Shown: positions 40,274 to 51,250, numbered from the stretch's first letter. The stretch: DNA of 64,000 nt from Elioraea thermophila (ex Habib et al. 2022) (GCF_003336755.1 NZ_QMDI01000002.1:372001-436000); one strand, 5' to 3'. Notes: generated by a model not told the origin, from the sequence alone. Made by a program: numbers and translations.

Positions 40274-40893
40274 CCCCGAGCATTTCCGCGCATTCCCTGA
40301 TGGTCGTTGCTCCCGAGCACCAGCGCGGGGCAGCCTGGCGGGTCACGGCTGGATCACGCGGCCCGAAATTTAGGCCAAGCCCTCTCAGCGCAATGAACGC
40401 GCCGGCTCACCGGCTTTCCGCCCGCTGCATGACCCGATGGCGGCGCCGGCTGAGGGCGGCCGCCTTGCCAGGGGAGCGTCGGATGCGCATGTCCATCGCA
40501 GCGCGCCAAGACCGCGGGGTTGCGCCCGGGGTAGGGTGGCGAGCCGGGCGGTTGTCGGCCGCTCTCACGCTTCGAGTGACATATGGCGAGGGGTGGTCGC
40601 GCCGGCGCGGCGCGAATGACGCGTTGAAGGTTCGGCTCCGCGAAACGCCGATAGCTGAGGCATGATCCATTCGGTTTCCGCGTGCCAAGCCGACACCATC
40701 TTCCGCCGACCAAACATCCGGCGGGCGGCCCCTTGGCTGGCAACCAACACGATGAAACGTGGGCCTAGGCTTACCTGCGCCGGCTTGCACGCCCGCCGAT
40801 CCATCCAACCCGCGCCCCAGTTACGGCGCGGTGGACCCCTCCGACAGCGAGCGCCTGCGGAGGCGACACGTCACCCATGGGCAGGCCACGGCA
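40274..40893. other. 620-base stretch without a convincing gene
   Basis: Several open frames of 60-133 codons exist on both strands, but none has a recognisable domain, a good ribosome-binding site together with typical codon use, or a match to its neighbours. No copy of a tRNA 3-prime end that would mark an integration site is seen. It could be decayed sequence or hold an unrecognised small RNA. Confidence 0.5.
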
Positions 40894-40969
<76 letters not shown>

Positions 40970-41099
40970 CACCAGGTCCGCGCGGATAGCAAAGCCACGC
41001 CGCAGTGTCGATAGCGCGCCCGGTGCAGCAGGCGCAAAGCCGGCCCGCAGCCCCATCAAACGCCCGCACGCCGCTCTGTCCCCCTTCGTCGTCACCCGG

Positions 41100-42242
41100 T
41101 CAGGCGTCCTCGCCGGCCTCGATTTCCACCGCCCGGTGCACGTGCACGCTCATCAGCACGCCGAACCCGATCAGCACCGTCAGCATCGCCGACCCCCCGT
41201 GGCTGATCAGCGGCAGCGGCACCCCCCCGACCGGGATCATCCCCATCACCATCGCGATGTTGACGAACATGTAGAGGAAGAAATTGACCGAGATCCCGGT
41301 GGCGACGAGACGGCCGAACTGGTGGCGGCAGCCGAGCGCAATGGCGAGCCCATAGAGCACGACGGTGAGATTGAGCAGCATCACCGAGACAGCGCCGACG
41401 AAGCCCCACTCCTCGGCCAGCATGGTGAAGATGAAGTCGGTCTGCTTTTCGGGCAGGAAGTTCAGTTGGCCTTGCGTGCCCTGCAACCAGCCGCGACCGA
41501 AGAGCCCCCCCGAACCGAGCGCGATCTTCGACTGGATGATGTGGTAGCCGGAGCCGAGCGGGTCGCTCCACGGGTCAAGGAAGGTGAGAATGCGCTGGCG
41601 CTGATAGTCGTGCAGGCTCTCGTAGGCGACCGGAGCGGCGATCGCCACCGCCGCCAGCACGAGGGCGAATTTCCACCACCGCACCCCGGCGGCGAAGAAC
41701 ACCGATCCCGCCACCATCAGCGTGATCAGGGCGGTGCCGAGGTTCGGTTGCCGCAGCACCAGCACCACCGGAATCGCGGTCGCAACCAGGGGCGGGATCA
41801 AGAACAGCGGGTTGCCCACCCGCTCCAGGCTCGCCCGGTGGAACCAGGCCGCCAGCGCGATCACCAGCAGGATCTTCATCAGCTCCGAGGGTTGAAGCTG
41901 GAAGCCGCCGAGATCGAGCCAGCGCTGCGCCCCCTTGCCGACCTCGCCGTGCAACGCCACCAGCACGAGGAGCCCGACCCCAACCGCATAGAGAACCCAC
42001 GCCAAGCGGAGGATGAGGCGGATGTCGATCAGGGCGATTCCGATCAGCAAGAGAAGCCCGAACCCGAAGCGAAGCCCGTGGCGAAACGCCCAGGGCTCCG
42101 CCGCGCCGCCCGCGGCGGAGTAGAGCATCGCGTAGCCCACCGCCGCGAGCGCGCAAAGCAGGGCGACGAATGGCCACGACACGGCAGCGAGCTTCTCGGT
42201 GAGACTCATGCCGCGTTCGCGCGCGAGCCGCCGCTCCATCAT
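41100..42242 (-). CDS. rodA: Rod shape-determining protein RodA (SEDS glycosyltransferase)
   Basis: A 380 aa SEDS-family peptidoglycan polymerase with ten hydrophobic segments. Diagnostic stretches are RWLDLGGFQLQPSELMKI, PNLGTALI, SGYHIIQSKIALGSGGLFGRG and the C-terminal GGVPLPLISHGGSAML. It works with PBP2 in the elongasome. The ATG at 42242 overlaps the mrdA stop (ATGA). Last gene of the mre/mrd run. Confidence 0.97.
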   Translation of the reverse strand: MMERRLARERGMSLTEKLAAVSWPFVALLCALAAVGYAMLYSAAGGAAEPWAFRHGLRFGFGLLLLIGIALIDIRLILRLAWVLYAVGVGLLVLVALHGEVGKGAQRWLDLGGFQLQPSELMKILLVIALAAWFHRASLERVGNPLFLIPPLVATAIPVVLVLRQPNLGTALITLMVAGSVFFAAGVRWWKFALVLAAVAIAAPVAYESLHDYQRQRILTFLDPWSDPLGSGYHIIQSKIALGSGGLFGRGWLQGTQGQLNFLPEKQTDFIFTMLAEEWGFVGAVSVMLLNLTVVLYGLAIALGCRHQFGRLVATGISVNFFLYMFVNIAMVMGMIPVGGVPLPLISHGGSAMLTVLIGFGVLMSVHVHRAVEIEAGEDA

Positions 42243-44140
42243 CGCCGCCCCTCCTCCGCGGGGCGACTGACCTCCGCCATTTGCAGGGACGGTGCCGGCG
42301 GCGTGCGGCGGCGGGCGGGATCCCGGGCCAGCGCCTCGGTGAGGATGTCGCGCGCGACCGGCGCCGCGGAGGCCGCTCCCCCTCCCCCGTGCTCGATCAC
42401 CACCGCGCAGGCATAGACCGGCTGATCGGTGGGCGCGTAGCCGACGAACAGCGCGTGGTGCCGCCACTCGTAGGGCAGGTCCTGCTGGCGCCTCAGTCCC
42501 CGCTCGCGTTCGGCCAGCGTGATGCGACGCACCTGGGTGGTGCCGGTCTTGCCCCCCATGCGCGCGCCGGCCTCCGGCGGCAGGCGGGAGGCCCAGGCCG
42601 TCCCCTGCCGCTCGTTCACCACCCCGTCCATCGCCTCGCGCATGATGCGCAGATGCGCCTCCGGAATGCCCATGGCCGGCCAGTCCTCGGCGCGATGACC
42701 GCGCACGAGTTGGCCGCCGATGGCGCGTGTCAGATGCGGCTCGACGGCACGCCCGCCATTCACCATTCGCGCCGTCATCACGGCGAGCGACAGTGGCGTG
42801 GTCTGGATGTAGCCCTGGCCGATGCCGTGCACGAGCGTCTCGCCGAGCGCCCAAGGCTTGCCGAGGGTGGCCTGTTTCCAGGCACGGGTCGGGACCAGGC
42901 CCGACCGGGCTCCGGGCAGTTCGATCGCCAGCGGAACGCCGAGCCCGAACCGGTTCGCCATCGCCGCGATGCGGTCGATCCCCGTCCGCCGCGCCACCTC
43001 GTAGAAGTAGCAGTCGCAGGACTGCTTGATCGCCTCGCGCATGTCGAGCGCGCCGTGCCCGCCCTTGCGCCAGCAGTGGAACTTGGCATCGCCCAGTTCC
43101 GTCACCCCCGTGCAGACGATGCGCTCGCCGGGGGTGACGGTGCGCGCCTCAAGCGCGGCAAGGGCCACCACCATCTTGAAGGTCGAGCCCGGGGCATAGA
43201 GCCCGGCGATCGCCTTGTTGATCAGCGGCGCGCGACGATTGGTGGTCCATTCCCGCCACTGCGCTGCGGACACCCCGGACTCGAAGAGGGACGGATCGAA
43301 GGAGGGCGACGAGGCCATCGCCAGCACCTCGCCGTTGCGCACGTCGAGGATCACGGCCGCCCCCGAGTCATTTGCGATGCGCTCCGCCACCTTGCGCTGC
43401 AGGCCGGCGTCCAGCGTCGTGGTGACATCCTGACCGGGCGCCCCCTCCTCTCGGCCGACTTCGCGGATGACGCGCCCCACCACGTTGACCTCGAGCTGCA
43501 CCGTACCGGCGCGGCCACGCAGCACGCGGTCATGCGCGCGCTCGAGCCCCGCACGCCCGATCCTGATCCCCGGCAGTTCCAGCATCGGATCGCCGTCGAG
43601 ATCGGCCTGCGCCGGCGGCGCGACATAGCCGACCACGTGCGCGAACGCCTCGCCACCCGGGTAGACGCGATGGGTGCCGACATCGGTCAGGATGCCCGGC
43701 AGGTCAGGCGCGTTCACCTCGAGCCGCACCATCTCCTCCCAGGAGAGGAAATCGCGCACCATGACGGGAACAAAGCGGCGGCGGCGGCGGATCTCCCGTT
43801 CGATGCGCGCCCGTTCGGCCTCCGAGATCGGCACGATCTGCGCCACGTTGGCGAGCGTGGCGGCGACGTCGTCGGTGCGCTCGGCGACCAGCATCGCCCG
43901 CCAATTCTGCCGGTTCGCCGCGATCGGCTCGCCGAAACGATCGAGGATGCGCCCGCGCGGCGGCGGGATCAGGCGCACGCTGATGCGGTTCTCCTCCGCG
44001 AGCAGCGTGTAGCGTTCGCTCTCCACCACCTGCAGCTGATAGAGCCGCGCGCCGAGGGCGGCGGTGAGCGCGAGCTTGCCGGCGCCGAGCAGCAACACGC
44101 GGCGGGTGAACAGGGCACGGCGCGCGCTCTCCCGCTTCAT
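42239..44140 (-). CDS. mrdA: Penicillin-binding protein 2
   Basis: Elongasome transpeptidase of 633 aa. One membrane helix (about residues 14-35), a pedestal domain starting SVRLIPPPRGRILDRFG, then the transpeptidase with Ser319-Thr-Phe-Lys322 (nucleophile and base), Ser374-Cys-Asp376 and GGKTGTTQ. Starts seven bases after mreD and overlaps rodA by four bases. Confidence 0.97.
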   Translation of the reverse strand: MKRESARRALFTRRVLLLGAGKLALTAALGARLYQLQVVESERYTLLAEENRISVRLIPPPRGRILDRFGEPIAANRQNWRAMLVAERTDDVAATLANVAQIVPISEAERARIEREIRRRRRFVPVMVRDFLSWEEMVRLEVNAPDLPGILTDVGTHRVYPGGEAFAHVVGYVAPPAQADLDGDPMLELPGIRIGRAGLERAHDRVLRGRAGTVQLEVNVVGRVIREVGREEGAPGQDVTTTLDAGLQRKVAERIANDSGAAVILDVRNGEVLAMASSPSFDPSLFESGVSAAQWREWTTNRRAPLINKAIAGLYAPGSTFKMVVALAALEARTVTPGERIVCTGVTELGDAKFHCWRKGGHGALDMREAIKQSCDCYFYEVARRTGIDRIAAMANRFGLGVPLAIELPGARSGLVPTRAWKQATLGKPWALGETLVHGIGQGYIQTTPLSLAVMTARMVNGGRAVEPHLTRAIGGQLVRGHRAEDWPAMGIPEAHLRIMREAMDGVVNERQGTAWASRLPPEAGARMGGKTGTTQVRRITLAERERGLRRQQDLPYEWRHHALFVGYAPTDQPVYACAVVIEHGGGGAASAAPVARDILTEALARDPARRRTPPAPSLQMAEVSRPAEEGRR

Positions 44141-44147
44141 TGCACCC

Positions 44148-44687
44148 TCACACAGGCTCGAGCGACCGCTCGACGCGGACGAACAACCAGGAAAGCAGCG
44201 GGTAGACGGCGATCGTCACCCCGCATTCGAGCAAGGCCGGGCCGAGCGGCTGCAGGCTGAGCGCGAGCAGGACCCGCAGCGTCCAGTGCAAGGCGAGGAT
44301 GGCGGTGGCGAACAGGGCGAAGCCGACCCAGACGAGAAGGAAGGACTGCCGCGCCAGGACACGCCGCTGCGTCAACACGGCACCGTGCAGCAGCAGCAGA
44401 GTGAGCGGGTTCACCCCGAGCGGGGCGGCGCTGAGCAGGTCGGCCATGACGCCGAGGCCGAACACCAGCCAGGGCGGCATCAGGCCCGGCCGATAGAGGG
44501 TCCAGAAGTAGACCGAGGCGAGGGTGGTGAGCGGCATGCCGCCGTGATGGGCGACCGAGCCGAGCGGCAGGCCGGTGGCGAGCAGGAGCAGGACGGCGAC
44601 GGCGCCCGGAGCCGAATCGCGGGCGAGCCGATCGAGCCGTGCCCAGAACCCGCGGGGGCGCGGCGGGCGGGCGACCGGGCTAGCCAC
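44148..44687 (-). CDS. mreD: Rod shape-determining protein MreD
   Basis: Polytopic inner-membrane protein of 179 aa with about five helices after a basic N terminus. The family stretch is GLGVMADLLSAAPLGVNPLTLLLLH. The GTG at 44687 overlaps the mreC stop by eight bases; longer frames lie within mreC. Its weak conservation is usual; position between mreC and mrdA supports the call. Confidence 0.88.
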   Translation of the reverse strand: MASPVARPPRPRGFWARLDRLARDSAPGAVAVLLLLATGLPLGSVAHHGGMPLTTLASVYFWTLYRPGLMPPWLVFGLGVMADLLSAAPLGVNPLTLLLLHGAVLTQRRVLARQSFLLVWVGFALFATAILALHWTLRVLLALSLQPLGPALLECGVTIAVYPLLSWLFVRVERSLEPV

Positions 44688-45546
44688 CGCGGCCCCGCGG
44701 CCGCGGCGGCCGCACCACCTGGTCGGGCGGAAGGATGCCGCCGAGACCGAAATCGTGCAGACGGACGAAGGCAAGGCGGTCGAGATCGGCGAAGGGTTCG
44801 ACCTCGAGCCCGGTGCGGCCCTCGCGCACGATGCCCACCGGCAACCCCGCCGGCATGGCGCCCGCTTCGGAGGACGTGACGATGCGGTCGCCGGGCTGCG
44901 GCTGCTCCGGCCCCGTCCAATGCTGGATTCGCGGTCGCGGCCCGTTGGTGCCGGCGAGAATGGCGCGCGTGCCCGTGCGTTCGACCTGGACCGGGATGCG
45001 CGAGTTGATGTCGGTCATCAGCAACAGGCGCGCCGAACGGTCGCCGACCTCGCTGATCCGCCCGACCAAGCCGGCGGCATCGACCGCGACCTGACCCTTG
45101 CGCACGCTGTGGTTGGGTTCGAGGGCGAGCAGAGCGGAGCGGGCATAGGCCCCGCCGACATCGGCGACCACGCGCGCGGTGGTGAAGATCGGCGTGGGGT
45201 CGGCCGGCGCGTTCAGCACGCGCCTGAGCGCCAGGTTCTCTGCCTCCAACGCCAACGCACGGTCGTACCAGCGCCGCAGCCGCTCGTTCTCCTCGCGCAG
45301 CCTGGCGTTTTCGGACCGCAGCAGGATCAGCCCCCGCACCTCCGCGATCGCCTCCCGCAGGGTGCCGATCGGGCGCGCCAGCGCGGCGTAGAGCGGCACC
45401 ACGAGGTCCGCGAGCTGCGTGCGCGCGCGTTCGATCAACACCGTGTCCGCCTTGCCGATCAGCATCAGCCCGAAGGAGGCGGCGATCAGCACCGGCAGCA
45501 TGAGCCGGGCCAGCGCCTGCCGCAACGGCACGCTGAGCCGGATCAT
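44680..45546 (-). CDS. mreC: Rod shape-determining protein MreC
   Basis: Periplasmic elongasome scaffold of 288 aa: one membrane helix (about residues 12-28), a coiled coil (about 70-110, rich in Leu-Arg-Glu-Glu-Asn) and a beta-barrel domain with VVADVGGAYARSALL, VDAAGLVGRISEVGDRSARL and PQPGDRIVTSSEAGAMPAGL. Follows mreB by 79 bases. Confidence 0.95.
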   Translation of the reverse strand: MIRLSVPLRQALARLMLPVLIAASFGLMLIGKADTVLIERARTQLADLVVPLYAALARPIGTLREAIAEVRGLILLRSENARLREENERLRRWYDRALALEAENLALRRVLNAPADPTPIFTTARVVADVGGAYARSALLALEPNHSVRKGQVAVDAAGLVGRISEVGDRSARLLLMTDINSRIPVQVERTGTRAILAGTNGPRPRIQHWTGPEQPQPGDRIVTSSEAGAMPAGLPVGIVREGRTGLEVEPFADLDRLAFVRLHDFGLGGILPPDQVVRPPRPRGRGG

Positions 45547-45625
45547 GCCGCCGCCCGCATCGCGCTCCGCTCCCTCTGCCGCCTCGCCTCAGCGCCGCCG
45601 CAACCGTGCCGCCGGCCTCGCGCGA

Positions 45626-46717
<1,092 letters not shown>

Positions 46718-46841
46718 TCACGCGCGCGGCCGGGTCGGGGGTTTACGGCGCAAGCCCCGCCTGCTCAACCGGGTTTGCATCGGAGCGCGCCCGCCTGAAG
46801 CGCAGCCTCGGGGCGCGATCACGCTGCGGTGAAGCCAGAAT

Positions 46842-46855
46842 GATGCCTTGGCATC
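46842..46855. repeat. Short inverted repeat in the mreB/lipoprotein intergenic region
   Basis: GATGCC-TT-GGCATC, a perfect six-base inverted repeat about 60 bases before the lipoprotein ATG and about 170 bases before mreB. It could be an operator; nothing identifies a regulator. Confidence 0.3.
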
Positions 46856-46916
46856 GCCGTGATTCTCGGATTCGATCGGGTTTCAAGTCACGATTCGCGC
46901 GAAAGGAGACGGCACC

Positions 46917-47162
46917 ATGCGCACATCGACACTGCTCCTCGTGGCCCCCTTGGCGCTCGCTCTCGGCGGGTGCGGCAGCTCGACCACCGATCGCGCCCTG
47001 TCGGGGGCGGCGCTCGGCGGCGCGGCCGGCGCGGGTGTGGCGGCGGCGACGGGCGGCAGCGTCCTCGGCGGCGCGGTGGTCGGCGGCGCCGTCGGGGCTG
47101 CGGCTGGCGCCCTCACCTCCGAGAAGGACGTGAACCTCGGCCGCCCGGTCTGGCGGCGCTGA
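46917..47162 (+). CDS. Small glycine-zipper lipoprotein
   Basis: An 81 aa protein with a lipoprotein signal (LLLVAPLALALGGC; lipid-modified Cys19), then a stretch of Gly/Ala repeats (AALGGAAGAGVAAATGG and GGAVVGGAVGAAAGAL) like the glycine-zipper segments of outer-membrane-associated lipoproteins. AAGGAG precedes the ATG. Possible envelope stress or structural role; function unknown. It ends before a strong bidirectional terminator. Confidence 0.78.
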   Translation: MRTSTLLLVAPLALALGGCGSSTTDRALSGAALGGAAGAGVAAATGGSVLGGAVVGGAVGAAAGALTSEKDVNLGRPVWRR

Positions 47163-47172
47163 CCCTCGAGCG

Positions 47173-47195
47173 AGGGGCGGCTTGGCCGCCCCTCC
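47173..47195. terminator. Bidirectional hairpin terminator
   Basis: Perfect ten-base arms GAGGGGCGGC/GCCGCCCCTC with a three-base loop, in the 38-base gap between the convergent lipoprotein and leuA genes. No long T run follows on either strand, so termination strength is uncertain. Confidence 0.6.
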
Positions 47196-47200
47196 CCCCT

Positions 47201-48805
47201 TCACACCACCACGACGCGCGCGGCCGCGTCCGTCACCTCTGGCTCGGGCGCGGTGCGCAGCCGCTTCACCATCAGCTTGTTCAGCGCATGGATGTAGGCC
47301 CGCGCAGAGGCCACCAGCGTGTCGGTGTCCGCCCCCTGGCCGTCGACGAGCTTGCCCTTCTCCTCCAGCCGCACCGTCACCTTCGCCTGGGCGTCGGTGC
47401 CTTCCGTCACCGCGTGCACCTGAAAGAGCTTCAATTCGGCTTCGTGCGGAAACAGGGCGCGGATCGCCTTGAAGGTCGCATCCACCGGCCCGTCACCGGT
47501 CGCTTCCGCCCGCTTCGTCTCGCCGTCGATGTCGAGCTCCAGCACCGCGCGCTGCGGCCCCTTCGACCCCGCCCACACCTCGAGCGAGACGAAGCGGATG
47601 TGATCGTGCGCGCGCACCACCTCGTCGTCGACGAGGGCGATGATGTCCTCGTCGAACACCACCTTCTTCGCATCCGCGAGCTTCTTGAAGCGCTGGAAGG
47701 CGTCGTTCAGCGCGTTCTCGCCGATGTCGCCGTAGCCCAATTGCCTGAGCTTGTCGCGGAAGGCGGCGCGGCCCGAGTGCTTGCCCAGCACGAGGCTCGA
47801 TTTCGCCCAGCCCACGCTTTCGGGCGTCATGATCTCGTAGGTGCCGGCGTGCTTCAGCATGCCGTCCTGGTGGATCCCCGATTCGTGGGCGAAGGCGTTG
47901 CGGCCGACGATCGCCTTGTTCGGCTGCACGTCGAAGCCGGTGATGGTTGAGAGGAGCTTGGAGGTGCGCACGATGTTGCGCGTCACCACGCCGGTATCGA
48001 CGCCGAACACCTGCGGGCGCGTCTTCAGCGCCATCACGATCTCCTCCAGCGCCGCGTTGCCCGCGCGTTCGCCGATGCCGTTGATGGTGCATTCGACCTG
48101 ACGCACGCCCGCGCGGATCGCAGCCAGCGTGTTGGCGACCGCAAGCCCGAGATCGTTATGACAATGGGCGGAGAAGATGACGCGATCGGCCCCCGGCACG
48201 CGCTCGCGCAGCATGGTGAAGATAGCGCCGAATTCCTCCGGCACGGCGTAGCCCACCGTGTCGGGGATGTTGATCGTCGTGGCGCCGGCCTTGATCGCCG
48301 CCTCCACGCAGCGGCAGAGGAAATCGGGCTCGGTGCGGCTGCCGTCCTCGGCCGACCATTCGACGTCGTCGGCGTGGTTGCGAGCGAGCGTGACGCTCTC
48401 CGTCACCCGCTCCAGCACCTGGTGGGGCTCGAGCTGCAGCTTGTACTTCATGTGCAGCGGCGAGGTGCTGATAAAGGTGTGGATGCGCTTGCGCTTGGCG
48501 GGCTTCAGCGCCTCGGCGGCGGCGAGGATGTCGTTCCTCGCGGCGCGGGCCAGCGAGCAGACGACCGCGCCCTGGATCTTCTCCGCGATCGCGCGCACGG
48601 CCTCGAAGTCGCCCGGCGAGGCGATGGCGAATCCGGCCTCGATCACGTCGACGCCGAGGTCCTCCAGCGCCTCCGCCATGCGCAGCTTCTCCTCGAGGTT
48701 CATCGAGAAGCCGGGGGATTGTTCGCCGTCGCGCAGCGTGGTGTCGAACACGATGACGCGATCGGGCGCGATGGTACCGAAAGACGGGTGGTTGATGCTG
48801 GACAT
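47201..48805 (-). CDS. leuA: 2-isopropylmalate synthase
   Basis: First committed enzyme of leucine synthesis, 534 aa: condenses acetyl-CoA and 2-ketoisovalerate. The catalytic barrel has FDTTLRDGEQSPGFSM and the metal site SAHCHNDLGLAVANT, then NAFAHESGIHQDGMLKH. A C-terminal LeuA regulatory domain (from about residue 395) mediates leucine feedback. ATG at 48805. The 293 bases upstream contain a short reading frame and a hairpin that might be a leader. Confidence 0.96.
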   Translation of the reverse strand: MSSINHPSFGTIAPDRVIVFDTTLRDGEQSPGFSMNLEEKLRMAEALEDLGVDVIEAGFAIASPGDFEAVRAIAEKIQGAVVCSLARAARNDILAAAEALKPAKRKRIHTFISTSPLHMKYKLQLEPHQVLERVTESVTLARNHADDVEWSAEDGSRTEPDFLCRCVEAAIKAGATTINIPDTVGYAVPEEFGAIFTMLRERVPGADRVIFSAHCHNDLGLAVANTLAAIRAGVRQVECTINGIGERAGNAALEEIVMALKTRPQVFGVDTGVVTRNIVRTSKLLSTITGFDVQPNKAIVGRNAFAHESGIHQDGMLKHAGTYEIMTPESVGWAKSSLVLGKHSGRAAFRDKLRQLGYGDIGENALNDAFQRFKKLADAKKVVFDEDIIALVDDEVVRAHDHIRFVSLEVWAGSKGPQRAVLELDIDGETKRAEATGDGPVDATFKAIRALFPHEAELKLFQVHAVTEGTDAQAKVTVRLEEKGKLVDGQGADTDTLVASARAYIHALNKLMVKRLRTAPEPEVTDAAARVVVV

Positions 48806-48867
48806 GGTTCGATTCCGTTCCGTTCCGCGGTTGCGACTGTCTTGCCGAGGCCCCCTGAGCGGTAGGG

Positions 48868-48885
48868 CGGGCGAAACCTCGCCCG
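48868..48885 (-). promoter_or_regulatory. Hairpin in the leuA leader region
   Basis: Seven-base perfect arms CGGGCGA/TCGCCCG around a four-base loop, between a 31-codon reading frame (48892-48987, minus strand) and the leuA start. It could belong to a transcription attenuator, but no T run follows. Confidence 0.3.
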
Positions 48886-49098
48886 GCCCGGTCACGCCCA
48901 GGGGCGGCTAAGTCGCAGCGGAAGCGCGCCGAGGCCCGCGCCGGGGCGGCGCGACAGCGAGGGGGCCTGGGCACGGCGACAGGACATGGCCCTGAACCGA
49001 TAGCGAAATCGCCTGCCGTCGTCCAGGACGTCGTCTTGCCGCGCGCGTCGACAGGCGGAACCATCACCCGACCCCGACTCCGCGGAGGAAACGCCCCG

Positions 49099-50067
49099 AT
49101 GACCCTGATCGTGCTCGAACGGCCGTTGCATCCGGCCGGACGGTCCGTTCTCGACGCCGCCCCCGGCGTGACGGTCGCGGTCGCCACCGACCCGGCCGAT
49201 TTCGCCGCCCGTGCACGCGAGGCGGAGGCGATCCTGCTCTGGCTGACCCGGGTCGATCGCGCCTTTCTCGACGCCTGCCCGAAGCTGAAGGTGGTCGCCC
49301 GCTACGGGGTCGGCTTCGACACGGTGGACATCGCCGCCTGCACCGAGCGCGGGCTGCCTGTCGCGGTGACCAACGGCGCCAACGATCTCGGTGTGGCCGA
49401 ACACACGATGGCGCTCCTGCTCGGCGTCGCCCGCCGGCTCACCGAGTACGACGCCATGGTGCGGCGCGGGGAGTGGCGCTCGGTCGACGGCCCCGTCATC
49501 GGTGAGCTCGCCGGCCGCACCGTGCTCGTCATCGGCTACGGCCGGATCGGCACCCGTGTCGCTCGGCTTTGTTCGGCCTTCGGCATGCGGGTGATGGTGC
49601 ACGACCCGGCCTTCCCGACCCCCCGAATCGCCGCCGACGGCCACATCCCCGTCCCGGACTGGCGGGCGGCGCTGGCCGAGGCCGACGTCGTCACGCTGCA
49701 CTGCCCGCTGAACGACACCACGCGCCACCTGATCGACGCCGACGCGCTTGCCCGCATGAAGCCCGGGGTGTGGCTGATCAACACCGCGCGCGGCCCGATC
49801 ATCGACGAGGCGGCACTCGTCGCAGCCCTGCGCTCCGGCAAGGTCGCCGCCGCCGGGCTCGATGTGCTGAGCGTCGAGCCCGCCCTGCCCGACAACCCGC
49901 TGCTTGCCATGAACAATGTCATCCTGACGCCGCACTCGGCCGCCTCGGCGCAGGAGACGCTGGCCAAGATGGCGGTGCGCGCCGCGCACAACATCCTCGA
50001 TGCCCTGGCGGGGCGGATCGATCCCGGGTTCGTGGTCAATGCCGAGGTCCTTCGGCGCGGGCGGTAA
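49099..50067 (+). CDS. D-isomer-specific 2-hydroxyacid dehydrogenase
   Basis: NAD-dependent dehydrogenase of 322 aa. The NAD motif is VIGYGRIGTRVARL; catalytic residues follow the family pattern: Arg in NTARGPIIDE, Glu in LDVLSVEPALP and His in ILTPHSAASA. It resembles phosphoglycerate or hydroxypyruvate dehydrogenases but lacks the ACT domain of SerA. GGAGGAAACG precedes the ATG at 49099. It is followed on the same strand by a patatin and a GntP permease. Confidence 0.9.
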   Translation: MTLIVLERPLHPAGRSVLDAAPGVTVAVATDPADFAARAREAEAILLWLTRVDRAFLDACPKLKVVARYGVGFDTVDIAACTERGLPVAVTNGANDLGVAEHTMALLLGVARRLTEYDAMVRRGEWRSVDGPVIGELAGRTVLVIGYGRIGTRVARLCSAFGMRVMVHDPAFPTPRIAADGHIPVPDWRAALAEADVVTLHCPLNDTTRHLIDADALARMKPGVWLINTARGPIIDEAALVAALRSGKVAAAGLDVLSVEPALPDNPLLAMNNVILTPHSAASAQETLAKMAVRAAHNILDALAGRIDPGFVVNAEVLRRGR

Positions 50068-50119
50068 CTCGGTTTTGTTGTTGCGTTGCAGCATGCGGCG
50101 AGGCTAGAGCGCGGGCGCC

Positions 50120-51250
50120 ATGGCCCGCCAACCCCGCCGCGCCCGTCCCCTTTCGTCCGAGCGCAAGCTGATCGATCTCGGCCTGCAGGGCGGAGGCGCA
50201 CACGGCGCCTTCACCTGGGGCGTGCTTGACAGGCTGCTTGCCGACGACGGCATCGAGATCGACGGCATCAGCGGCACCTCGGCCGGCGCGATGAACGCCG
50301 TGGTGCTGGCGGATGGGCTGGCACGCGGCGGGCGCGAGGGCGCGCGCGAGCGCCTCGCCCTGTTCTGGAAGCGCGTGAGCGACGCCGCCCGCTTCTCCCC
50401 CGTCCAACGCACGCCGCTCGATCAGCTGCTCGGCCGTTGGACCCTCGACTTCTCGCCGGGCTTCCTAGCCCTCGACCTGATGACCCGGCTCGTGTCGCCC
50501 TACGAGTTCAATCCGTTCGACTTCAATCCCCTGCGCGAGATCGTCGCCGAGGTGGTGGATTTCGACCGCGTGCATGCGTGCGAGGCGGTGCAGATCTTCG
50601 TCACCGCCACGCACGTGCCGACGGGACGGCCGCGCACCTTCGCGGGGCCTGAGATCACGCTCGATGCGGTGATGGCCTCGGCCTGCCTTCCCTTCCTCTT
50701 CCACGCCGTCGAGATCGACGGCGAGCCCTATTGGGATGGCGGCTTCATGGGCAACCCGGTGCTCCATCCTCTGGTGGAGCGCACCGATGCGCGCGACCTC
50801 GTCGTCGTGCAGATCAACCCCCTCGTGCGCCCCGGCACGCCGAAGACCGCACGCGACATCCTCAATCGCGTCAACGAGATCAGCTTCAACTCGGCGCTGC
50901 TGAACGGCATCCGCACCATCCTGCTCTTGAAGGAACTGGCCGGCGAAGCAGGGTTCGCCGATGAGCGTCTCTCCCACCTGATGCTCCACCGCATCCATGC
51001 CGAGGAGGAGATGGCGGAGCTCGGCGTGTCGTCGAAGATGAACGCCGAGTGGGCTTTCCTCCAGCACCTGCACGATGTCGGCTGGCGTGCCGCCGACCGC
51101 TTCCTCGCCGATCACCGCGACGATCTCGGCGTGCGCTCGACCTATCCGCTCGAGCACGTGCTGTGGGGTGTCGATCGCGTCATGCGCGCCGCCGCCGAGG
51201 CCGCCTGCAGCGGGGAAGAGGAGACGGACGTCCGGACGGACGCGTCATGA
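50120..51250 (+). CDS. Patatin-like phospholipase family protein
   Basis: A 376 aa serine lipid hydrolase. The oxyanion loop LQGGGAHGAF, nucleophile Ser54 in GTSAG and catalytic Asp206 in DGG are all present. No signal peptide, so probably cytoplasmic or at the inner membrane face. Its stop overlaps the start of the GntP permease gene (ATGA), and it follows the hydroxyacid dehydrogenase by 52 bases. Substrate may be a phospholipid or another ester such as a hydroxyalkanoate. Confidence 0.92.
   Translation: MARQPRRARPLSSERKLIDLGLQGGGAHGAFTWGVLDRLLADDGIEIDGISGTSAGAMNAVVLADGLARGGREGARERLALFWKRVSDAARFSPVQRTPLDQLLGRWTLDFSPGFLALDLMTRLVSPYEFNPFDFNPLREIVAEVVDFDRVHACEAVQIFVTATHVPTGRPRTFAGPEITLDAVMASACLPFLFHAVEIDGEPYWDGGFMGNPVLHPLVERTDARDLVVVQINPLVRPGTPKTARDILNRVNEISFNSALLNGIRTILLLKELAGEAGFADERLSHLMLHRIHAEEEMAELGVSSKMNAEWAFLQHLHDVGWRAADRFLADHRDDLGVRSTYPLEHVLWGVDRVMRAAAEAACSGEEETDVRTDAS

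Noticed and set aside
40300-40808. Open frames of up to 133 codons between tRNA-Gln and tRNA-Lys
   Set aside because: No recognisable domain, poor start contexts and overlapping frames on both strands; not supported as genes or as a transposon remnant.
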